A stretch of 25,852 nt of DNA from CBDUQP01 sp965369385 (GCA_965369385.1 CBDUQP010000038.1:1-25852), one strand, 5' to 3'; shown: positions 15,541 through 23,868, counted from the stretch's first letter. Numbers and translations are program-made. Notes: generated from the sequence alone by a model not told the origin.

Positions 15541-16509
15541 ATGAATCGCAAATACGCCATCATCCTCGGAAACCTCGGTAACACGTGCGACCGCTTCTGC
15601 CCTGGATACAAGGACAATCCCTCGACCGAGCAGATGCTGCAGCGGGCCGCGAAGATACCGCATGTGCAAGGTATGGAGCTGGTGGGTACGTGGGATATTC
15701 AGCCGGACAATGCCACCGAGATGAAGAAGGCTCTGGACGATCTCGGTATTGCCTGCGCGTCGATCATTCCTGATCTGTTTGCGGACCCGGTCTATGCCAA
15801 GGGCAGCTACAGCAGCAAGGATGCCGATGTCCGGCGCAAGGCAATCGATTACACCCGCGCCATGTGTGATGTCGCCTGCGAGATGAACTGCGATATGATC
15901 AACATCTGGCCGGGGCAGGACGGGTATGACTATCTGCTGACGGCTGACTATGAGAAAGAGCGTGAGTGGTTCTGCCAGGCCGTGCGCCAATGTGCTACGG
16001 AATATCCGAACTTGCGTTTCGCTCTGGAATACAAGCCGAAGGAGCCGCGAACGCACAGCTATTTGGCGCGGGTCGCCGATACGCTGCTGCTATCGCAGGA
16101 AACCGGTTGCGACAATGTGGGCGTCTGCATAGACACCGGCCACGCGTTCAACGCGGGCGAAGTGGTTGCCGAGTCTATCGTGCTGGCCAAGCGGGCGGGG
16201 AATCGCTTGTTCCACATGCACTTCAACGATAACTACACCACGTGGGACGATGACATGATCGTCGGTTCGATCCATTCGATATGCTACATTGAGATTCTCT
16301 ATTGGTTGGACCGATGCGGATACGATGGATACCTCAGCATGGACCAGTACCCATATCGCGAGGATGCAACGGGTGCAATTTCGGAGAGTATCGAATGGCT
16401 GTGCAAGTTCGATGCGATCCTGCAGGCCAACCGTGAGAAGATCGATGAGCTTCTGGTTCTCGGTGATGCGGTGGCTACGTCAAAATTCCTGCGAAGCGTA
16501 ATTGCGTGA
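15541..16509 (+). CDS. Sugar phosphate isomerase/epimerase, xylose-isomerase-like TIM barrel
   Basis: A 322-residue protein of the AP-endonuclease-2/xylose-isomerase-like TIM-barrel family. Likely metal ligands are E163 in ALEYKPKEPR, D198 and H201 in IDTGHAF, a histidine in FHMHFND (about 225-227) and D268 in SMDQYPYR, where many relatives have Glu. ATG 15541 is chosen over the upstream GTG 15505 because AGGAA lies at proper spacing just before it. There is no signal peptide, so it acts in the cytoplasm. With the upstream secreted acetylesterase it fits uptake and isomerisation of a deacetylated sugar; the actual sugar is unknown. It ends at a strong terminator shared with convergent carB. 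Confidence 0.88.
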   Translation: MNRKYAIILGNLGNTCDRFCPGYKDNPSTEQMLQRAAKIPHVQGMELVGTWDIQPDNATEMKKALDDLGIACASIIPDLFADPVYAKGSYSSKDADVRRKAIDYTRAMCDVACEMNCDMINIWPGQDGYDYLLTADYEKEREWFCQAVRQCATEYPNLRFALEYKPKEPRTHSYLARVADTLLLSQETGCDNVGVCIDTGHAFNAGEVVAESIVLAKRAGNRLFHMHFNDNYTTWDDDMIVGSIHSICYIEILYWLDRCGYDGYLSMDQYPYREDATGAISESIEWLCKFDAILQANREKIDELLVLGDAVATSKFLRSVIA

Positions 16510-16550
16510 TATAAAAGCGTGTCATTGCTAGCAAGTCAAGTTGCTCATGC

Positions 16551-16598
16551 TACAAAAACACCGGGCGGAACCCTGAGGTCCCGTCCGGTGTTTTTGTA
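16551..16598. terminator. Bidirectional intrinsic terminator between isomerase gene and carB
   Basis: Arms 16551-16568 and 16581-16598 form an 18-bp stem with a single G-T mismatch (G-U in one RNA), a GC-rich core CACCGG/CCGGTG and a 12-base loop. The outer part is A-rich on the left and T-rich on the right (ACAAAAAC/GTTTTTGT), so the structure works for transcripts from both sides. Confidence 0.92.
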
Positions 16599-16614
16599 GA
16601 TTCAGACTGCCATA

Positions 16615-19600
16615 TTAACAGATACCAGCGTGGTATTCCTGCAGCGATTTAACCTCACTCTGTCCTTTGCGAAGTGCGGCGATACCTTCGGCGGCGGCTT
16701 CGGCGGCACTGAGCGTGGTGATGTAAGGAATCTTGTTCCTGATAGCTGCCTTGCGGATGTAAGAATCGTCGTGCTGGCTGAGCTTTCCTACGGGGGTGTT
16801 GATCACGAGTTGAATTTCGCCGTTAGTGATCGCATCGACGACATTGGGTCTACCCTCGTGGAGTTTGTTGACGCACTTGGTGGCGATTCCCTGGGAGTTG
16901 AGGAAATCGCAGGTGCCTTCGGTGGCAATAATCTGCATTCCAAGCTCGTGGAATCGCCGTGCGGCCTTGAGCACGGCTGGGCGTTCTCGCGATGAAACGG
17001 ATATTAACACCGTGCCATCTGCGGGCAGGAACTGTTTGGCGCCTTCCTGTGCTTTGTAGAACGCCAGTCCAAACGAGTCGGCAAGTCCCAGCACTTCGCC
17101 GGTGGACCGCATCTCCGGGCCAAGTATCGGGTCTACTTCGGGGAACATGGTGAAGGGGAATACGGCTTCCTTGACGCCGAAGTGGGGGATGGGTTTGTGC
17201 GTCAGGTTCATGTCGGCGAGCTTGGCGCCCAGGATCAGCTCCGTTGCGATTCTCGCCATCTGGATTGCGCAGACCTTGGACACGAGCGGGACGGTTCGCG
17301 AGGCCCTGGGATTGGCTTCCAGCACGTAGACTACATCATCGGCAATGGCGTATTGCATGTTCATGACGCCGACTACATTCAACTCTCTGGCGATCTTACC
17401 GGTGTATTCGTTGATCGTATCCAGGTGCCGCTTGGAGATGCTGACTGGCGGGATCACGCAGGCCGAGTCGCCGGAATGCACGCCGGCAAGCTCGATGTGT
17501 TCCATGACTGCGGGCACGAACGCGTCCGTACCGTCGGAGAGGGCATCGGCTTCGACTTCCAGGGCATTCTGGAGGAACTTGTCGATGAGGATGGGACGTT
17601 CGGGGGTAACATCGGTAGCAGCGGTCACGTAATGCTGGAGCATCTCCTCATCGTGGACTACTTCCATTCCTCGTCCGCCCAAGACGAACGATGGACGCAC
17701 CATAACCGGATATCCGATCCGGTTGGCGATGGCGATTGCTTCGTCGACGGTGGAGGCCATGCCTGACTCGGGCATTGGAATGCCCAGCTTGGTCATCATC
17801 TTTCCGAACCGGTCGCGGTCTTCGGCCAGGTCGATCATGTCGGGACTGGTGCCCAGGATGTTCACGCCGGCATCGGCGAGTTCCTGTGCGATGTTCAGTG
17901 GGGTCTGTCCGCCGAACTGCACGATGACGCCTTCGGGCTTTTCCTTCTGGTAGATGCTCAGCACGTCTTCGACTGTCAGCGGCTCGAAGTAGAGCTTGTC
18001 CGACGTATCGTAGTCGGTCGAGACCGTCTCCGGATTGCAGTTTACCATGATGGTTTCGAGATTGGCGTCTCGCAGGGTGAATGCGGCATGGACGCAGCAG
18101 TAGTCGAACTCGATTCCCTGGCCGATGCGGTTGGGCCCGCCACCGAGGATCATGATCTTCTTGCGATCTGAGGTCTGGACCAAGTCTTCGGCGTTATACG
18201 TGGAGTAATAATATGCGGTGTCTGCTACGCCACTGACAGGCACGGGGTGCCAGCCTTCCACGATGCCAATAGCTGTCCGTTGGTTGCGGATGTCGGCTTC
18301 GGCGGCGATACCGAGCAGCTTTGTCAGGTATTTGTCGGCGAAACCATCACGTTTAGCACGGGCAAGCAGTTCGTCGGGCAGTGCCTTGCCTTTGCAGGCG
18401 AGAATTTCCTCTTCCAACGCGACCAGTTCAGCCATTTGCTCGATGAACCATGCCTTGATGTACGTCAGTTCGTGCAGTTGCTCAACCGTGGCGCCTTTCC
18501 GCAGGGCTTCGTACATGATGAACTGCCGCTCGCTGGTGGCATAGGCCAGCATCTCCATGAGCTTGGCCAGCGGTAGATCGTTGAAGTCCTTGGCGAATCC
18601 CAAGCCATATCGCCCGGTTTCCAGGGAGCGGATGGCCTTCTGGAAGGCTTCCTTGTAGTTTTTGCCGATGCTCATTACTTCGCCGACCGCTCGCATCTGC
18701 GTACCGAGCTTGTCTTCGGCGTCGCTGAATTTCTCGAAGGCCCATCGTGCGAACTTGACGACCACGTAATCGCCCGACGGGGTGTACTTGTCCAGCGTTC
18801 CGTCACGCCAGTAGGGGATCTCGTCGAGCGTTAGCCCGCCGGCGAGCTTGGCCGATACCAGCGCGATGGGGAACCCGGTTGCCTTCGACGCCAACGCGGA
18901 ACTGCGGCTGGTTCGCGGGTTGATTTCGATAACGACGATTCGCCCGGTTTTGGGATCGTGTGCGAACTGTACGTTGGTCCCACCGATAACCTCGATGGCT
19001 TCGACGATATCGTAGGAGTGTTTTTGCAGGCGGTTCTGCAGGTCTTTGTCGATGGTGAGCATCGGGGCGGTGCAGAACGAGTCGCCGGTATGAACGCCCA
19101 TCGCGTCGACATTTTCGATGAAACAGACAGTTATCATCTGGTTCTTGGCGTCGCGGACGACCTCCAGTTCCAGCTCTTCCCAGCCGAGGACAGATTCCTC
19201 AACGAGAATCTGGCCGATCATGCTTGCGGCGATCCCGCGGGAGGCGACGGTTCGCAACTCTTCAACATTATAGACCAGTCCGCCACCGGTTCCGCCCATC
19301 GTGTAAGCCGGGCGGATTACCACCGGGTAACCAAGTTTGCCGGCAGCCTTCTCGGCATCGTCGATGGTGAAGACTGCTTCGCTGTCGGGTACGTCTACGC
19401 CCAGCGATGCCATGGTTTCCTTAAATGCCGTCCGGTCCTCGCCTCGCTCGATTGCATCTAGCTTTACCCCGATGATCTTCACGTTGTACTTGTCGAGAAC
19501 GCCCGCCTTGGCCAGTTCTGACGAAAGGTTCAATGCCGACTGTCCGCCGAGGTTTGGCAGCAGGGCGTCGGGTCGCTCCTTGTCGATGATCCGCGTGATT

Positions 19601-19818
19601 ACTTCCACTGTCAGCGGCTCGATGTATGTGGAGTCGGCCAGTCCCGGGTCCGTCATGATCGTCGCGGGATTGGAGTTGACCAGCACGATGCGATAGCCAA
19701 GCTCACGCAGGGCCTTGCACGCCTGCGTTCCGGAATAATCGAATTCACAGGCCTGGCCTATGACGATAGGGCCCGAGCCGATGATGAGTACCTTGTCAAT
19801 GTCCGAATGTTTGGGCAT
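16615..19818 (-). CDS. carB: Carbamoyl-phosphate synthase large subunit
   Basis: A 1067-residue protein, the normal length for CarB, which makes carbamoyl phosphate from bicarbonate, ATP and glutamine-derived ammonia for pyrimidines and arginine. The N-terminal KVLIIGSGPIVIGQACEFDYSGTQACKAL segment and the homologous KIMILGGGPNRIGQGIEFDYCCVHAA near residue 560 mark the two internally duplicated halves. Both ATP-grasp domains are complete (YPVVIRPAYTMGGTGGG and YPVMVRPSFVLGGRGMEVV). The C-terminal part, about residue 937 onward, is the MGS-like allosteric domain. The ATG at 19818 has AAGGA eight bases upstream. carA is not adjacent and no pyr or arg genes flank it, so the gene stands alone here. 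The sequence shows no sign of damage. Confidence 0.98.
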   Translation of the reverse strand: MPKHSDIDKVLIIGSGPIVIGQACEFDYSGTQACKALRELGYRIVLVNSNPATIMTDPGLADSTYIEPLTVEVITRIIDKERPDALLPNLGGQSALNLSSELAKAGVLDKYNVKIIGVKLDAIERGEDRTAFKETMASLGVDVPDSEAVFTIDDAEKAAGKLGYPVVIRPAYTMGGTGGGLVYNVEELRTVASRGIAASMIGQILVEESVLGWEELELEVVRDAKNQMITVCFIENVDAMGVHTGDSFCTAPMLTIDKDLQNRLQKHSYDIVEAIEVIGGTNVQFAHDPKTGRIVVIEINPRTSRSSALASKATGFPIALVSAKLAGGLTLDEIPYWRDGTLDKYTPSGDYVVVKFARWAFEKFSDAEDKLGTQMRAVGEVMSIGKNYKEAFQKAIRSLETGRYGLGFAKDFNDLPLAKLMEMLAYATSERQFIMYEALRKGATVEQLHELTYIKAWFIEQMAELVALEEEILACKGKALPDELLARAKRDGFADKYLTKLLGIAAEADIRNQRTAIGIVEGWHPVPVSGVADTAYYYSTYNAEDLVQTSDRKKIMILGGGPNRIGQGIEFDYCCVHAAFTLRDANLETIMVNCNPETVSTDYDTSDKLYFEPLTVEDVLSIYQKEKPEGVIVQFGGQTPLNIAQELADAGVNILGTSPDMIDLAEDRDRFGKMMTKLGIPMPESGMASTVDEAIAIANRIGYPVMVRPSFVLGGRGMEVVHDEEMLQHYVTAATDVTPERPILIDKFLQNALEVEADALSDGTDAFVPAVMEHIELAGVHSGDSACVIPPVSISKRHLDTINEYTGKIARELNVVGVMNMQYAIADDVVYVLEANPRASRTVPLVSKVCAIQMARIATELILGAKLADMNLTHKPIPHFGVKEAVFPFTMFPEVDPILGPEMRSTGEVLGLADSFGLAFYKAQEGAKQFLPADGTVLISVSSRERPAVLKAARRFHELGMQIIATEGTCDFLNSQGIATKCVNKLHEGRPNVVDAITNGEIQLVINTPVGKLSQHDDSYIRKAAIRNKIPYITTLSAAEAAAEGIAALRKGQSEVKSLQEYHAGIC

Positions 19819-19846
19819 GGCGGATATCCTTATCTAATCGAAGTAC

Positions 19847-19863
19847 GCCCCTCGTTGAGGGGC
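19847..19863 (-). promoter_or_regulatory. Hairpin in the carB leader
   Basis: GCCCCTC-GTT-GAGGGGC is a perfect 7-bp stem with a 3-base loop, about 30 bases before the carB start on the - strand. It would form in the 5' leader RNA. There is no T-run on its downstream side, so it is not a simple terminator. A regulatory role is only a possibility. Confidence 0.4.
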
Positions 19864-20291
19864 AAGTTGTAGCGATCCCGTTATCCTCATGGAGCCACTG
19901 TGCTCTGATGTTAATACTGATAGAACTGACAGGCTGACGCGAGAAAACGCGCGGCCGCAGCCGAAAACCACGGCTGAGTATGCTCAATGTTGGTTGCAAC
20001 GGTACTTTTCTCACGACATCCTGTTTTGCGGACAAGAACATATTTTGGATCTATTTGACAGGACGCTGAGGCGGTCGTCAACATCTGTTTAGACGGATTG
20101 GTATGGATTTGCGGGCTTTGTGGTCGTGCCAGAGCTCAAGGCTTGCGTGATAATGTCGTTTCCGGATGCAGTTTCGCAAGTGACAATATTGACATAACGT
20201 ATCAGCGTATATGGAGATGCCTGACAAGGGATTGGCTGTTGGGGCAAGCTTATCGGTTTGTGCGGGGAAGGTTTTGAACGGTTCGGTTTGA
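19864..20291. other. Intergenic region upstream of carB, nothing further recognised
   Basis: There are no convincing coding frames. The carB promoter should lie here on the - strand, but I could not find a clear pair of consensus hexamers. TTGACA-like hexamers on the + strand near 20055 and 20190 have no suitably spaced -10 sequence. Confidence 0.4.
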
Positions 20292-20516
20292 AGTGGTCTA
20301 AGTGATTACTGTTTTGCTGGTGCAACGGTGGAGTTAAGGACCCTGTTCAACTTCCAGGCGGATGGGCCAAGTGGCTTTGCGGTTTGCACATCGCAGCAGG
20401 TGCGAAGAGTCGAGGTTTTCTCCGGCGACAGCCCTGTAGACGTCACACGCGTATCGCCAGGCAAATGGACATTCACCGCGGCAGCAGGCCAAGTCCGCAT
20501 CGTTATTGCGGGCTGA
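20292..20516 (+). pseudogene. C-terminal remnant of an unidentified beta-rich protein
   Basis: An open frame begins after a stop at 20289-20291 and runs to a TGA at 20514-20516. From about 20325 it reads like the tail of a normal protein, with segments LFNFQADGPSGFAV, VRRVEVFSGDSPVDV and GKWTFTAAAGQVRIVI suggesting a small beta-sandwich end domain. No ribosome site or convincing start precedes it; the only candidate is the GTG at 20328. The rest of the gene is missing. It converges on the DUF4380 gene 16 bases away. The parent family is not identified. Confidence 0.4.
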
Positions 20517-20532
20517 TAACCGAGCGTGGCAA

Positions 20533-21552
20533 CTACTTCACGGCGGCTTGGATCTTCGCGGCGATGTCCGCAGCCGGTGCGCCCGCTGGGCGTTCGATCA
20601 GTCGCCATGTTACCACGTTGCTCAATGACTCGCCTGGTTTGAGATGAACGCAGGGACTGAGAGTTTCGAGCTCTACGTACTTCTCTTCCTTGTAGAACTG
20701 CACGGACGAACCGTCCACGTAGCATGCCCCGGGCACGTAGTCGACATCCTGCACGAACACATCCTTCTCGAACACGGCCGCCACCCAACGCCCCAGCGTT
20801 CCTATTTTCGCGTAGAGCAGGTCTCGCTCGGGTGCGAACTGAATCGCCCGGTCCATTTCAGTCACGTCATCCTTGTTGATACTCTTATTGCCGTGTAGGT
20901 TCGTGTAGGCGGCCTTGATGTCGTCACGCCGCTGGTCCACGCCGAGCAGGGAGTATTCCGGCCAGTTCATTTGCGTTATGGACCAGATTTGCACGGGGAA
21001 CGGGCTCGGCGCCGAGCGAGTCATCGTGTTGCGGATAACGAGCTTGGCCTCGCTCGCGGCCAGCGTGATCTCGCGGCGAATAGTGACGTGCAGACTCTTG
21101 CTGGTGGGGCTTTCGATGACGAGGCTGTTCTTGTTCTGCCGGATCAGCCGCCACGGCGGGCCATCGATGCTCAGATCGGGCGGCCAGGTCCCGCCCATTA
21201 TGAACAGCCACATGGTCTGCTGAGCGGGCCAGATCTTGTCGCCGCCATAGTTCATCCACTGTTTCTTGTATACCTTCTTCTCGAATTCGCGGGTCTCGTC
21301 AAGCTCTTGTTCAGACTCCAGCCAGAGCATGTTCTCGCCGCCGGACCGCCCGAACGTGACGATTCGACCGATGCGCAAGCTGATGCTCGCAGTAACCTGG
21401 CCGTTGTCCAGCACGATGGCATCCTTATACACTGCCGGCGGGAACACTTCGGCTACCTCGCCCGCGCAACCGCCCAGTAGAACAGCACAACCCATAATCG
21501 CGAGCACACTTGCCATGCGGCAAAACAGTCGTCCAGAAGACCAGGTAGTCAT
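20533..21552 (-). CDS. DUF4380-family lipoprotein
   Basis: A 339-residue protein with a lipoprotein signal peptide: a charged start, a hydrophobic stretch ASVLAIMGCAVLLGG and a lipobox LLGGC with the modified cysteine near residue 29. The rest is a beta-sandwich resembling DUF4380, with a NYGGDKIWPAQQ motif (GGDKxWPAPQ in relatives) and a closing YVELETLSPCVHLKPGES stretch like those of galactose-mutarotase-like folds. These proteins occur in sugar-degradation loci of PVC and Bacteroidetes genomes; the function is not established. The start at 21552 has AAGGA eight bases upstream. It is transcribed divergently from the GntR/LacI regulator, with a 467-base region between them, so it may be one of its targets. 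Confidence 0.85.
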   Translation of the reverse strand: MTTWSSGRLFCRMASVLAIMGCAVLLGGCAGEVAEVFPPAVYKDAIVLDNGQVTASISLRIGRIVTFGRSGGENMLWLESEQELDETREFEKKVYKKQWMNYGGDKIWPAQQTMWLFIMGGTWPPDLSIDGPPWRLIRQNKNSLVIESPTSKSLHVTIRREITLAASEAKLVIRNTMTRSAPSPFPVQIWSITQMNWPEYSLLGVDQRRDDIKAAYTNLHGNKSINKDDVTEMDRAIQFAPERDLLYAKIGTLGRWVAAVFEKDVFVQDVDYVPGACYVDGSSVQFYKEEKYVELETLSPCVHLKPGESLSNVVTWRLIERPAGAPAADIAAKIQAAVK

Positions 21553-21777
21553 AGCGGCAATCCTTTGTGTTCGATATTACCCGGATAAGCTCCTGTCTGG
21601 AACTGTCATGGGATGTCCTGATGATTGTATCCACGGGGGGCCGCATCGTCCATCCTGGGGATGATTCGTACAGCGTTGTCTCTACGATGGCCGATATCTC
21701 CCTCTGTGCCATGGTTCAGGTTTGTCTCCCCCGTCCAGACGAGAATCACGAGCAATGGCATGAAGACCGGCAGGGGT

Positions 21778-21801
21778 CTGTGCAGGTTGCTGTGCAGGTG
21801 T
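21778..21801. repeat. Short tandem duplication, 12-bp unit
   Basis: CTGTGCAGGTTG is followed directly by CTGTGCAGGTGT, so the two units differ only in the last two bases. It lies in the DUF4380-regulator intergenic region. The rest of 21553-21887 shows nothing else I can name. It could be a chance duplication or a pair of regulator half-sites. Confidence 0.4.
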
Positions 21802-21887
21802 CAGGCTGATTTTGTGGGCACCTGGCTTGTCGTGGTAACAGTCTTGCAAATATGCAATTGCGCGTGAAAGGAAAAAATATATTATGA

Positions 21888-21901
21888 CTAAAACGTTTTA
21901 G
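21888..21901. promoter_or_regulatory. Perfect 14-bp palindrome, probable regulator operator
   Basis: CTAAAACGTTTTAG is its own reverse complement and has the central CG typical of LacI-type operators. It lies 26 bases upstream of the regulator's -35 and on the DUF4380 side, so it could control both divergent genes. The regulator encoded here has a GntR-type DNA-binding domain, so the match between site and protein is not certain. Confidence 0.55.
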
Positions 21902-21927
21902 CTAGCCAGATAGGCCAAAGTAGGGGC

Positions 21928-21956
21928 TTGACAGATAAGCCGTGTACAGTTACAGT
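21928..21956 (+). promoter_or_regulatory. Sigma70 promoter of the GntR/LacI regulator
   Basis: A perfect TTGACA (21928-21933) is followed after 17 bases by TACAGT (21951-21956), which matches the -10 consensus at four of six positions. The -10 is the second copy of a TACAGT direct repeat. This leaves a leader of roughly 57 bases before the ATG. Confidence 0.7.
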
Positions 21957-22019
21957 GTAAACATAGTCGATGCACAGTGATCAGGCATCGCTTACCAAGT
22001 CGAAGGCAAAGGCGCATTT

Positions 22020-23201
22020 ATGAAACCTCAAGATCGAAACACGGGCTTATTGAAGACATGGCTGGCGGACCAGTTGATCGAGGAGATCAAGAAGGGCGTC
22101 TATCAACCCGGTGAATTCCTCGATCCGGTTCGCAGGCTTTGCGAGAAATATGATGTCAGTCACATTACGGTTCAGGCGGCCTTGCGGGAACTGGAGCGTC
22201 AGGATCTGGTAGAGCGTCATCCCCGAAAGGGCATTCTCGTCAAGAGCTCCCGCGCGGCCGGTGTCGCCGATTGGGGATCGCCTGCATCGCTGGACCAGTT
22301 GGTTTTCTTGCGATGGAATGCATCGGTGGCGTTTACCGAGCAGGTAGAGGGCTCGCAGCGATACTGTAATCAGGCGGGGATTTCGATGACGGTTCTTGAC
22401 GCGGGGCAGTCGCATGAGCGGATGCTCGGCTATTTGAAGGATCTGCCCAGTTTCACTCGCGGCGTGATGCTCGTGCCGTTCGTGACGCCGGAGTATTCAG
22501 ACGCTATCGCCGCGTTGCAGGCATCTGGAATCCCGGTAGTCTGTCTTACCCAGCGTTTTGCGGGGATTGACGTATCTTCGATAGCGGTGGACGATTTCTC
22601 ATGCGGCTGTCTTGCGGTTAATCACTTGATGCAGCAGGCGGATCAGCCTGTCTGGTATATCGGGCACAATGATGCACGTCATGCAGGATGGAAGGCTGCG
22701 ATGCAGGCCCATGGCATTGACAACGTGGCCGACTACGAAGTGTTCTTCGATACGCCGGAGGATGTGCTGCTGGCAGAGTCTGTTCGGCGGATTGCGGAAA
22801 TCGGCGAACGGTTGGCAGGGAAGATATTCAAGGGCAAGAAGCCTGCTGATGGATGGTCGATCTACGCCTTCAACGATCATTGCGCCCGCGGCGTATATTC
22901 GGCCGCCCGGACCGCAGGGCTCGAAATCGGCAAGGATGTCCTGGTGGTGGGCGGTGGTGACTATCCGTTTTGCACTCGCCTGCGTCCTGCCCTGTCGAGC
23001 ATACAGATGTCTCGCCAGGTACTGGGATACAACGGGGCGAGGCTTCTGCACAGCATTATCGCGCAGCAGGGGCCCAAGTTCACGAACGAGGTAATGCCGG
23101 TGCATCTGGTGGCTCGCGGGTCCAGCGGGGCTTCGGAGATCGAAAGCCACGCGACGAACCAAACAAGTCTTTCGTCATTTGCAGACCTTTCTGCAAAGTA
23201 A
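22020..23201 (+). CDS. Hybrid transcriptional regulator: GntR winged helix plus LacI-type sugar-binding domain
   Basis: A 393-residue regulator. Residues about 10-75 form a GntR-type winged helix (QLIEEIKKGVYQPGEFLDPV, then CEKYDVSHITVQAALRELERQDLVERHPRKGI). Residues about 90-375 read as a periplasmic-binding-protein-like effector domain of the LacI/GalR kind (GVMLVPFVTPEYSDAIAAL, SIAVDDFSCGCLAVNHLM, VLVVGGGDYPFCTRLRPALSSIQM). This is the AraR-like architecture common in PVC sugar loci. It should repress sugar genes until a sugar binds. AAAGG lies seven bases before the ATG. Its neighbours are a DUF4380 lipoprotein upstream and hydrolase, sialidase and GH106-like genes downstream, which are its plausible targets. 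Confidence 0.93.
   Translation: MKPQDRNTGLLKTWLADQLIEEIKKGVYQPGEFLDPVRRLCEKYDVSHITVQAALRELERQDLVERHPRKGILVKSSRAAGVADWGSPASLDQLVFLRWNASVAFTEQVEGSQRYCNQAGISMTVLDAGQSHERMLGYLKDLPSFTRGVMLVPFVTPEYSDAIAALQASGIPVVCLTQRFAGIDVSSIAVDDFSCGCLAVNHLMQQADQPVWYIGHNDARHAGWKAAMQAHGIDNVADYEVFFDTPEDVLLAESVRRIAEIGERLAGKIFKGKKPADGWSIYAFNDHCARGVYSAARTAGLEIGKDVLVVGGGDYPFCTRLRPALSSIQMSRQVLGYNGARLLHSIIAQQGPKFTNEVMPVHLVARGSSGASEIESHATNQTSLSSFADLSAK
23178..23197 (+). terminator. Weak hairpin at the end of the regulator gene
   Basis: TTTGCAG-ACCTTT-CTGCAAA forms a 7-bp stem with a 6-base loop that ends just before the TAA stop. A T-run follows only about 17 bases later (GTTTTT), so it may not terminate efficiently and the downstream remnant could be co-transcribed. 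Confidence 0.3.
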
Positions 23202-23246
23202 ACACATAGGCGTTTTTCTATTTGGTGAGGATAACAGGAAATGGAG

Positions 23247-23663
23247 ATGAAAATGAGACAAGGAATTATTGCGATGGTGGTGGTGGCGTTCTTGCTTGCA
23301 CCGGCGATGGTAAGCGATGCAGAGGCTGCATAGGGATTGGCGTATGACAAGAATCCGATAGATACCCTCGCGCCGCTGGCGGCCGCCGGCGTGCGGATTC
23401 TTCACATCGCCGGTGATTCGGACATTCACGTTCCGATTGAAGAGAATTCGCAGATCGTCTACGACCGCTACATCGCATTGGGCGGCGAGATGGATCTGAT
23501 GGTCATCGAAGGTGGCAGCCACCTGACGGCCTGGTCCCTGACGGATGAAGCTGACCATGACGCCATCGTGGATTTCATCACGACACCCACGCCCGAGCCG
23601 GCGACAATGACGCTGCTGGCAGCGGCGCTGCCGATGTTGATATGTCGCAGAAGAAACAGGTGA
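23247..23663 (+). pseudogene. Decayed PEP-CTERM alpha/beta hydrolase, interrupted by TAG
   Basis: One reading frame encodes a signal peptide (MKMRQGIIAMVVVAFLLAPA, then MVSDAEAA), a TAG stop at 23331-23333, and then a fragment that continues in the same frame. The fragment resembles the C-terminal third of an alpha/beta hydrolase, with ILHIAGDSDIHVP holding the likely acid residue and GGSH the likely catalytic histidine. It ends in a PEP-CTERM tail: PTPEPATMTLLAAALPMLI followed by CRRRNR. The nucleophile (GxSxG) region and most of the hydrolase are absent, so an internal deletion plus a stop is the likely history. PEP-CTERM tails are processed by exosortases, which implies one elsewhere in this genome. 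ATG 23247 has the best spacing to AGGA; 23241 and 23253 are alternatives. Confidence 0.7.
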
Positions 23664-23672
23664 GATGCGTAT

Positions 23673-23825
23673 GTGCGAGCGAAAAAAGGGGACTGGCTCA
23701 AGAAGCGCAGCGCACGTGCCTGTCCCCTTTTTTCGCGTTAATCGCATTTCATCGCAAAATAGGGACAGGCACGTGCGCTGCGCCTTTGGCTTCGCTTCTT
23801 GAGCCAGTCCCTATTTTGCTCGCAC
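23673..23825. repeat. Second REPIN-like element, 153 bp
   Basis: It contains two hairpins in inverted orientation. The first has perfect 15-base arms (23679-23693 and 23722-23736, core AAAAGGGGAC). The second has perfect 13-base arms (23754-23766 and 23807-23819, core AATAGGGAC). The second hairpin, reverse complemented, matches the first along its whole length except for about 11 extra bases in the loop. Outer arms GTGCGAGC (23673-23680) and GCTCGCAC (23818-23825) close the element. It sits between the hydrolase remnant and the sialidase gene. No RAYT transposase is present in the window. Confidence 0.85.
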
Positions 23826-23868
23826 GTGCCCGTGCGAATTGCCGATATGACATTAGAAGGATGTTGCA

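Noticed and set aside
23331..23333. TAG between signal peptide and hydrolase tail as a recoded (pyrrolysine or readthrough) codon
   Set aside because: The hydrolase body including the nucleophile is missing, so readthrough would not restore an enzyme. Deletion decay is the simpler explanation.
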